Shown: piece after piece, positions 57,609 to 64,000 of the stretch
Position numbering within the stretch: the stretch's first letter is position 1
Layout of the letters: each line of letters opens with the position of its first letter
NCBI GenBank assembly: GCA_019828595.1
Contig: JAHQRK010000014.1
Location: 1,302,001-1,366,000 of the forward strand
Length of the DNA stretch: 64,000 bases
Direction: 5' to 3'
Source: Aphanomyces cochlioides
Taxonomy: Eukaryota > Oomycota > Saprolegniomycetes > Saprolegniales > Verrucalvaceae
Made by a program: the position numbers and the translations under genes
Notes under the pieces: generated by a model
Seen by the model: only the letters and a program-made list of their open reading frames with translations
What the model was told of the DNA's origin: nothing
Database searches by the model: none

Positions 57609-58553
57609 ATGAAAACGTTGATGTGTCTGGTGGTCAGAGATGGATCCATGCTCGTCGTGGACATCGATGATCAGAAGCAGGTTGGACATCTGAAGGACGC
57701 GATCAAGGAAAAGAAGATGTACGACTTCCCCGCGGATCAACTTACGCTATACGTCGCGAAGAAGGACGGGAACTGGCTGAAGTCGGAAGATCCTGATGTG
57801 ATGGTGTTGGAGAATGGCGAGATTCCCACAACAATCAATGATATCATGACAAAGGAGAACAAAATGTTTCCAGGCCAATTTGTCAGCAATTCCAAGTTCA
57901 GTTTTCCTGATGGAGGCGCCGCTGAAGAAGATGATATCCACATGCTTGTGAAATTCCCAGGAGCTGGTTCAGCGAGTGAGACAGCTACGGTGACGCATTT
58001 GGTCAAGGAAATTCATGGTCAAGATATAAAGACACAGTATAAGCGAATTGCCCATTCGAAGATGGGCTCCAGTGATTACAAGAGCCTCAAACAAGTTTTC
58101 AACATTCATGTGGACGTAATGCGAACTGTCCATCTCACTGCTGGAAAGTTCAGTTCAACTGAGGCGTTTCAGTGGGGAAGTATTTGCGATGAAAGTGGTA
58201 AAACCATTGTGCTCACCGAGGAGCAGCAGAGAGAAAGATATCGAGCATATGTGGAAGACAATATTGGCGATGTGCTCACGAATAACAAGCTTTGCGTGGT
58301 CGGCGTGGAAAAGGGCCAGGATATCCTCACAGTTCGAGTTCCAGGTCACCGTATTGAGCTAGCCGGACGCACGGATCTCCTCATTTTGAGTGATCTCGTC
58401 AAGGAGAACCCTTCCGATTTGCAATACTTGCCTGCAGTGAAGATGCTGATCGAGGTGAAGAGAGAAGTCAAACCAAGCGATGACTCCCAGACATTGTCAG
58501 AGCTGATTGCTCTGGAACTACTCACTAGTATATTTTTCATCAATAATGAATAA
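57609..58553 (+). CDS. Crinkler-like (CRN) protein, probably truncated at 3' end
   Basis: From ATG 57609 (MKTLMCLVV) the protein has an N-terminal ubiquitin-like CRN domain with DQLTLYVAKKDG, a variant of the LxLYLAK motif. A DI-type helix and HMLVKFPGAG follow, in the place of the HVLVxxP border motif. The C-terminal domain has ELAGRTDLLIL and MLIEVKREVK, resembling the Asp...ExK core of PD-(D/E)xK nuclease-like CRN C-termini. The frame then runs into AT-rich sequence and stops (TSIFFINNE), so the last part of the domain is missing. There is no signal peptide, as is common in saprolegnialean CRNs. In other oomycetes CRNs enter host nuclei; that role is inferred only. Confidence 0.82.
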   Translation: MKTLMCLVVRDGSMLVVDIDDQKQVGHLKDAIKEKKMYDFPADQLTLYVAKKDGNWLKSEDPDVMVLENGEIPTTINDIMTKENKMFPGQFVSNSKFSFPDGGAAEEDDIHMLVKFPGAGSASETATVTHLVKEIHGQDIKTQYKRIAHSKMGSSDYKSLKQVFNIHVDVMRTVHLTAGKFSSTEAFQWGSICDESGKTIVLTEEQQRERYRAYVEDNIGDVLTNNKLCVVGVEKGQDILTVRVPGHRIELAGRTDLLILSDLVKENPSDLQYLPAVKMLIEVKREVKPSDDSQTLSELIALELLTSIFFINNE

Positions 58554-59049
58554 AATAGATAAAAGTAAACGCTCTTACAAAGAAAATAATTCTTCATCAA
58601 GTCTTCCACTTCAAATGAATAATACAAAAGCAAATTCATGCAAAATAGATAATTCTCTAAAGATGAATAATTTACGATATTTTTACCCAATCGTTATTAA
58701 GGAATGAACAATTTTAGCCAATCAAAAACAAAAATATCAAGCTTTACCAAACCTTCTATAGATCACATGAATGGCTCAAAATTGCTGCAATCAGTTCCAT
58801 TGAATAAATACAATCTGTTAAGTATAGTCAAACGTTCTTGGCATCATTTCTCAATTCATGAGCAACGCACTACATCCCTCCGAAATTCTGCGCGGCCGCG
58901 ACTTGGCGGAGCTATTACTTGCAGGGCTCGTTCGAGTAAAGTAGGTTTGGATCTGCAAATGTGGGACGAAACGTTCCCAAAATGGCTCGGGATACACCAA
59001 CCTCTGCTCACATATTATGTCTAGCCAGGTAAAACCAACACTCTTACCA
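58554..59049. other. AT-rich intergenic region
   Basis: About 500 bp, no supported gene. Contains AGCCAATCA near 58729. Confidence 0.3.
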
Positions 59050-59379
59050 ACATTCAGGTCGAGAGTGTGGGTCGTTTGAAAATCGAAGTGTCAGCAACAA
59101 CGACAGCGGCGGACTCGCCTGGTCGGCGATTGAGTCTTGCAGAGAGCGAAGAAGCGGTTCAAATCGGCCCATGTGGATGACATGTACTGGGACTGCCGCT
59201 TCATACGTCCGACGTCCAACATGTGTGAACGTCTATTTTCCCTAACCAAATGGGCCCTCTCTGACCACCGTCGTGGAATTTCTCCGCAGACTTTCGAGCA
59301 GCAAATATTTTTGAAAGAAAACGCTGAGCTATGGGGCATATGTGATGTCCAAGAGATCATGGAGAAGAAACAAGAGTAA
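59050..59379 (+). pseudogene. hAT-type transposase C-terminal remnant
   Basis: The ORF 59137-59379 reads CRFIRPTSNMCERLFSLTKW, then LSDHRRGISPQTFEQQIFLK, ENAELWGI. This is the hAT dimerisation region found in many oomycete BED-finger/hAT proteins. An upstream stretch (VGRLKIEVSATTTAADSP) lies in another frame, so the copy is frameshifted and lacks the DDE core. Confidence 0.72.
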
Positions 59380-59919
59380 GCTGAATGCTCAATGCAATGT
59401 GCAAGAGATTATCAAGTAGGAACAGGCGTAAGCATAATACACACTTCACGTTTTGATTGAATTACTCGATTAACTTACTCTAGAGCAAGCTCATGGGAAA
59501 TGAATAATTCCTGAATATCCTATGTAGAGTAAGTGATTCGCCTCCTTGTCGTGAAGGAATGAATAATTTGATCAGCTCATGGTGAAGAACAGGTTTGGAA
59601 TAGTATTTTGAGGGGGACTGGCAGGGATGCCCCAAGCATCTGGGAGAAATTCTGATCTTTTTATTGTGTTTTTGTTCCGAAATTGTGAAAGGCAAGCCAA
59701 ACCGGTCAGTCAAAGAGTCGGGCAAAATGTCGGAACACCAATCAGAGACGAGTATTTCTGATGACGTAATCACCGTTTTCCAATCGGCCAGCCAATGAAG
59801 TTGAATCTCTGTCCATCTCTTCACGATTTCTGCTCATCATTGGCTGAAAATTTTATTTTTTCCGGAACAAACAGTTTGGCTTTTCCTTCAAAACTACAAA
59901 GTTTTGACAAAAAAGACAA
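59380..59919. other. Intergenic, no supported gene
   Basis: About 540 bp. A minus ORF at 59480-59824 has no recognisable features. Confidence 0.3.
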
Positions 59920-60006
59920 TAGAGGCTTTGCACAAATCGTGATTATACTATAGATTATACTATAGAACATAGTCAGTTCTAGACTATAATTCCCAAAAAT
60001 TTTGGA

Positions 60007-61112
60007 TTGCGCAAAATAAAAAACACTATAATTGTGACTATAACGATGTATTCATATTCGGGAGGTCAAGTCAGTTCTCTCTGTCCAATGAATCCGAAAC
60101 TGCTGGCCATCGTCGTCGCCGAGGACGACGATCTCACGATGTTGCTTCTCAAGCGCTCCCTCCGTGAGAGGTTGCTGATACCACAAGTGCGATTCAAGCT
60201 CTCTACGATATGCAACCAGACTTGCATTCCGTTGTTCCGATTCTCAAAGTCAGATATTCAACGCCTTCTTGTTGGTATGCGTCTTCCTGACATCATCATC
60301 ACGAACAACAGGCTCAAGGCTCATGCCGAAGAAGCTCTATTAATCCTTCTTAGGCGTTTATGCTATCCTAATAGATGGATCGAGATTGCAATGACGTTTG
60401 GACGTGAACCAACCGAGCTGTGTAGAATATGCATGCATATTCTGGACATACTGTTCGAAAAGTACAAGAAAAGCTTGACTTCGACGCTGCCATGCTGACA
60501 GAATACGGTGCAGTTTCACGAGATGCAATTTCATCAAAATCTGGAGTACAAACGTCATGCGCGGCATTTATTGACGGCACAGTAAGGCTTATTGCAACCT
60601 TTTTTCAAAAACAAGCGTACAACGGACACAAGCGGGTACATTCTATTAAGTTTCAAAGCGTTATTCTGGCTAATGGGCTTATTCTATCCATGTATGGATC
60701 AATTGAAGGAAGACGTCATGATGTGATTTTGCTCAAACGGAGCAATATTGGCCACAAGTGGCAGCGCTACGCTTCCCCTGGATCATTCACCTTTGGCGAC
60801 CCAGCCTATCCGCTGCGTTCATGGCTCATCTCACCATTCAAAGGCCCGACTCTTACCTCTGCTCAATCCAGTTTCAACAAAAAGATGAGCTCTGTGCGTG
60901 TCTCGGTCGAGTGGTGCTTTGGATCAATTTTGTGCTTTTGGGCATTTCTCGACTACAAAAAAAACCTCCGTGTTTCTGACTCCAGTTGCAAAGATGTACC
61001 TCATGGGTGTGCTCTTCACAAACTGTCTAACCTGCGCCAATGGTGGAAACCAGACAAGCCGCTTCTTCAATCTTCCACCATCTTCACTTGAGCACTATAT
61101 TGGAGCAAATTA
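60007..61112 (+). pseudogene. Harbinger transposase (DDE_Tnp_4-like), frameshifted
   Basis: The first frame covers the N-terminal part up to HILDILFEKYKKS (60498). The second frame (60429-61091) continues with LDFDAAMLTEYGAVS, CAAFIDGTVRLIA (first Asp), GRRHDVILL, FTFGDPAYPLRSWL (second Asp) and VRVSVEWCFGSI (Glu). The C-terminus LTPVAKMYLMGVLFTNCLTC is in a third frame ending at 61112. Both breaks lie close to A-runs (about 60470 and 60957-60964), so sequencing error is an alternative to decay. All DDE residues are still present. Confidence 0.82.
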
Positions 61113-61157
61113 ATAATATTCCCCGATTTCAGCCTGGAGTTCCTTACTTTAGGTTTC

Positions 61158-61610
61158 TACGTTTTCTGTACTCCCTCCTGTGCCTTGCGGTCGTTATACA
61201 GCTCATCGTAGGCCTCCAGTAGCTGTGTTTTTTCGTCCGGTGTCTCGTCAACACCTACGTTCAGCGTTTTAGTCCATGATTTAATGACAAAGCACAACTC
61301 GATTCATACCCGATGATTTTTTTGACTTCAGTGTCGCTGAGCAGTATGCTTCGTGGATTGTTTTCAGACGACGTCTAAGACTATGCTCACTGACGTCCAT
61401 TCCACTTCGTTGTAAGCGCTCGTGGACTCCATGCCAGAGATGTGATTCCTTTGCTCCTTCGGTGAAGATGCCATCATCACCGAGGACTTCTTTCAATAAC
61501 TTGATATCATCGCTATTCTTGTACGCGAAGCGTGTCTTCCGCTCCTTCTTGATGCCTTGAACGACCACCGAGTCATTGTAGCTATCGGCGTCACCAGAGG
61601 AGTTCATCAT
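61158..61610 (-). CDS. Harbinger-associated Myb/SANT-like DNA-binding protein
   Basis: Starts MMNSSGDADSYNDS at 61610. A conserved Myb/SANT-like region follows: RFAYKNSDDIKLLKEVL, WHGVHERLQRSG, HSLRRRLKTIHEAY. A 59-nt intron (gtatgaatcg...acgtag, about 61254-61312) joins SKKSSG to VDETPDEKTQLLEAYDEL, ending GVQKT at TAG 61158-61160. No disabling change is visible, unlike the transposase on the other strand. In autonomous Harbingers this partner takes the transposase to the nucleus and the ends. Confidence 0.7.
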
Positions 61611-61901
61611 CCAACGAAATTTACATGTGAATGTGAGCCATCCGGTGTACCCTTGAAAAGACTATTTATGCTATATATCAAATCATAAAATATCATATTT
61701 AGAAGGGAACTATAAATGCCGGTTTATAGTCACTTTTCACAACTTGCGTGACTACAGAAAATCTATTTTCACAGGTACTTGTGACATTCGATCTCTATAA
61801 TCAATTTTATAGTATAATCACGATTTGCGCAAAGTCTCTAATATCATGAGTTGACCGCACGAGCGACGACCTAACCCTAAAAAGTGAAAATATTAAAATT
61901 A

Positions 61902-62460
61902 GGGCGGGTCTGGATGCCACCAAAAATGGCGTAAAAATGCCAAAAAATGCCATAATTCGAAATATGCCATAATTTTCAATTTTGACTGTCTGGATGCCAC
62001 CTTTTCAAAGAATTTTTTGTTACAATTTTCTGGAGTTTTGGCCAAATTATGCCATAAAAGAAATGGACCAAATTGGTCTATTTTATTTATGACATATTTT
62101 CGTCATGAACGCACAAGCGTGAGATTCAGCTTGTCATCTCTACAAAAATACACGCACACACTATATATTATCGCTGTTGCATGTTCTAACACTCTAAGAA
62201 GCGTTGTGATCGAGCCTTGCTCATCTCTGGCTCATTTCAAAGTTTCCGGCAGGAAGTGACAGACACAGCAGTTTGACAACAATCGTCTGTACCGGTAATG
62301 TTGAAGTTTCTTGTCGGCCACAAGTTGTGGCTTCCAGACAAATAACAAATTCTTCAACTATTCCATGTTAAATTGTGAATTTGGAACTTTGGAAAAATTT
62401 TGCAAAATGTCATTTCAGTTTTATGGAATAAAAAAAATTGATGGGCATCCAGACCAGCTC
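61902..62460. mobile_element. 559-bp Tourist/Harbinger-type MITE (TTA target)
   Basis: Ends GGGCGGGTCTGGATGCC and AGAGCTGGTCTGGATGCC (right end, inverted), flanked by TTA on both sides (61899-61901, 62461-62463). The GGTCTGGATGCC end fits PIF/Harbinger termini. AT-rich and non-coding, with internal ATGCCA-rich repeats in the left 90 bp. Confidence 0.85.
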
Positions 62461-62463
62461 TTA

Positions 62464-63340
62464 ATTGGATAAAATATTGTGAATTCCGTCAAAATTTGCC
62501 AATTTCAGGCGATATGTCCAATCGCCTGGAAATCGTCCGGACAACATGATTGGCTAAAAATAATTTTTACTATCAATTGATTGGCTGAAAACTGGCCTAA
62601 GTTTGTGAGAGAAAAGCTGCAAATCTCACGTCATCTCTATGACTCTGAACAACCTTACAGAGCGACCCCACCTCGAAGAGAATTCCAGGTTATTAAGCGC
62701 TCCTCACGTTAAGCATAAATCGAGTAGAGAGGCCTCTGGCCTCGCCAGTGCAGCGACGAAGCTTCGTCGATTTCGTGTACCATCCCAATCAAGACTTCAA
62801 CCAAAGGTCAAAATAACCATCTAAAGTTGATATTAGTATTATATTTTGGAGGTCCGGCGATTTGCCGGCGGTTGATTCAACTAATCGCCGGAAGAAATTT
62901 TGAGTAGAACACACAATATTGTGCTTCGAGAAGAAAATCCATTTTGACGCAAAAATCGCGCAATACAAACTTCAAGTGAAATGAAACTGAACGCTTCGAA
63001 CATGTTTTTAAAACATTCAAAACGCTTGAAATTACACTATATAATGTTCATTAGCTCGAGCTTTGAGATAAAATGCTTACGAAAAACTTAAATAGTGTTA
63101 GAGCCAAAGAAATGAAACAGTTTCGAAACATGTTAAAATTCCAGTTTTGCCCTCAAACGACAATATTCTACCAGAGAACTTTCGCAAGCCAAAGATCTTT
63201 GACGATTCAGATTCAGATAGAGATAGATGTTTTAGGGGAATTTTTCTCTCTATCTCAATTCCAAGAGGGGTAGGTTTCAGACAAGGCGAATCTGAATTCC
63301 GTGAGTGGTTTCAGATATCCTCAGAGGAGGCGGCTGCCCA
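62464..63340. other. Intergenic region with a small hairpin
   Basis: About 880 bp. At 62867-62892 TCCGGCGATTTGCCGGCGG and AATCGCCGG form inverted repeats. Two TGATTGGCT boxes lie at 62548 and 62577. 63147-63340 may be the 5' part of the Harbinger gene to the right. Otherwise nothing seen. Confidence 0.35.
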
Positions 63341-64000
63341 ATGGTATTCAAAGGACCAAAGCTGACAGGAGATCAAGCAATCGAGATTCTTGCTGCTGCA
63401 TGGACTCTTTCGCGGCGGAAGAAGAAGCGTTTCATAGAAATAATGCGCATTTTGATGGCGGCGCATTGCTTCCGGCTACGAGAGGCGCAGCCAAATGTGG
63501 ACAAGTCCAATGTCTTTGACGACTTGACAGATCACGCAGTTACAGTAGCTCGATATCGCTTTTCAATACCACAACTACGCGAGCTTGCTCAAAAGCTTGG
63601 CCTTCCCGAAGGTGCCGTAAAAACAAAGGAACGGGATCATGTATCTCGCTTGGAGGTATTGGCGCTCGTCTGTGGGTGTCTCTCTGAAGCATGCAAGCTA
63701 TTTACGATTTCTTGTTAGTTCGGGCGCTCAACAGCCGCCTGCAGCCGGATCATCAAGGTCACCGTGGCATTATTATATCAAAACCACCAGCACCTTCTCT
63801 ATTTTAACCATGAGATAGTGCGCGCAAGAATCACAAGATATTGTCAAGTCATCCATCTCGAAGGTGCCCCATTGCGCTGTTGCTTGGGATTTATTGATGG
63901 AACTCGACAATATGTAGCACGTCCGAGTGTACGTGGAACTATGACAAAAGCTCACAAGAATCTACAGGAATCCTTGTTCAATGGACATCCGTGTCGGCAC
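63341..64000 (+). pseudogene. Second Harbinger-type transposase with one in-frame stop, cut by window edge
   Basis: From ATG 63341 (MVFKGPKLTGDQAIEIL) the frame continues with RKKKRFIEIMRILMAAH, YRFSIPQLRELAQKLG, and LEVLALVCGCLSEACKL, then TAG at 63716-63718. The same frame is open after the stop: FGRSTAACSRIIKV, LLYFNHEIV, CCLGFIDGTRQYVARPS (first DDE Asp) to the edge. Only one base change separates it from an open frame. An intron covering the TAG is possible but no good splice pair was evident. Confidence 0.75.

Larger units (their letters stand above)
59920..61840. mobile_element. PIF/Harbinger-like transposon
   Basis: About 1.9 kb between inverted ends: TAGAGGCTTTGCACAAATCG with TGATTATACTATA at 59920-59953, and its complement at 61807-61840 (three mismatches). 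It holds a transposase-like coding region on plus and a Myb/SANT-like ORF on minus, the two-gene layout of Harbingers. I could not confirm an identical 3-bp target duplication. Confidence 0.8.

Overview
The window looks like nuclear DNA of an oomycete, most likely a saprolegnialean such as Aphanomyces or Saprolegnia. The grounds are: compact genes broken by many introns of about 35-65 nt (typically GTACGT/GTAAGT...TAG/CAG), short intergenic gaps, leishmanolysin-like proteases with EGF repeats, ankyrin-repeat kinases of the HGDLK type, a Crinkler-like protein with an LYVAK motif, and a membrane-anchored GH5 glucanase. Species assignment is inference; no marker gene is present. Most gene models below were assembled by eye from splice signals and reading frames, so gene ends are firmer than internal exon borders.

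Positions 1-53,700 are gene-dense. In order: a GH5 exo-glucanase cut by the left edge (-), a small secreted or membrane protein (-), a thioredoxin-fold protein (+), a cyclic-nucleotide-binding protein (-), a large leishmanolysin-like metalloprotease (+), a bZIP-like regulator (+), an ankyrin protein (-), two tandem TMEM164-like membrane proteins (+), a small basic protein (-), a CCT-domain protein (-), a SHAQKHF-type Myb (+), a large coiled-coil protein (-), CDC14 phosphatase (-), two small NET-like proteins (- and +), a serine carboxypeptidase (-), a Rieske oxygenase (-), WDR12/YTM1 (+) and a DBP5/DDX19 helicase (+). Next comes a 1.46-kb near-perfect palindrome carrying two head-to-head copies of a SnoaL-like gene and a copied 3' end of the helicase gene. 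An ankyrin-kinase (-), two tandem casein kinase II alpha genes (+) and a second leishmanolysin-like gene (-) complete this part.

From about 52.9 kb to the right edge the character changes. Sequence is AT-rich and dominated by DNA transposons: a degenerate Tc1/mariner element with about 200-bp inverted repeats, at least four MITE-like elements with TA or TTA target duplications, a hAT remnant, a PIF/Harbinger element with a frameshifted transposase and an apparently intact Myb-like partner ORF, and a second Harbinger transposase running off the edge. The only host-like gene in this compartment is the Crinkler-like gene, which appears truncated at its 3' end. This matches the known pattern of effector-like genes in repeat-rich compartments.

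The genes do not form one pathway. Recurrent themes are local tandem duplication (TMEM164-like, CK2 alpha, NET-like pair), paralogs at distance (leishmanolysin), and repeated palindromic CCGGATAA motifs in several upstream regions. The most striking structure is the palindrome at 39,400-40,863.
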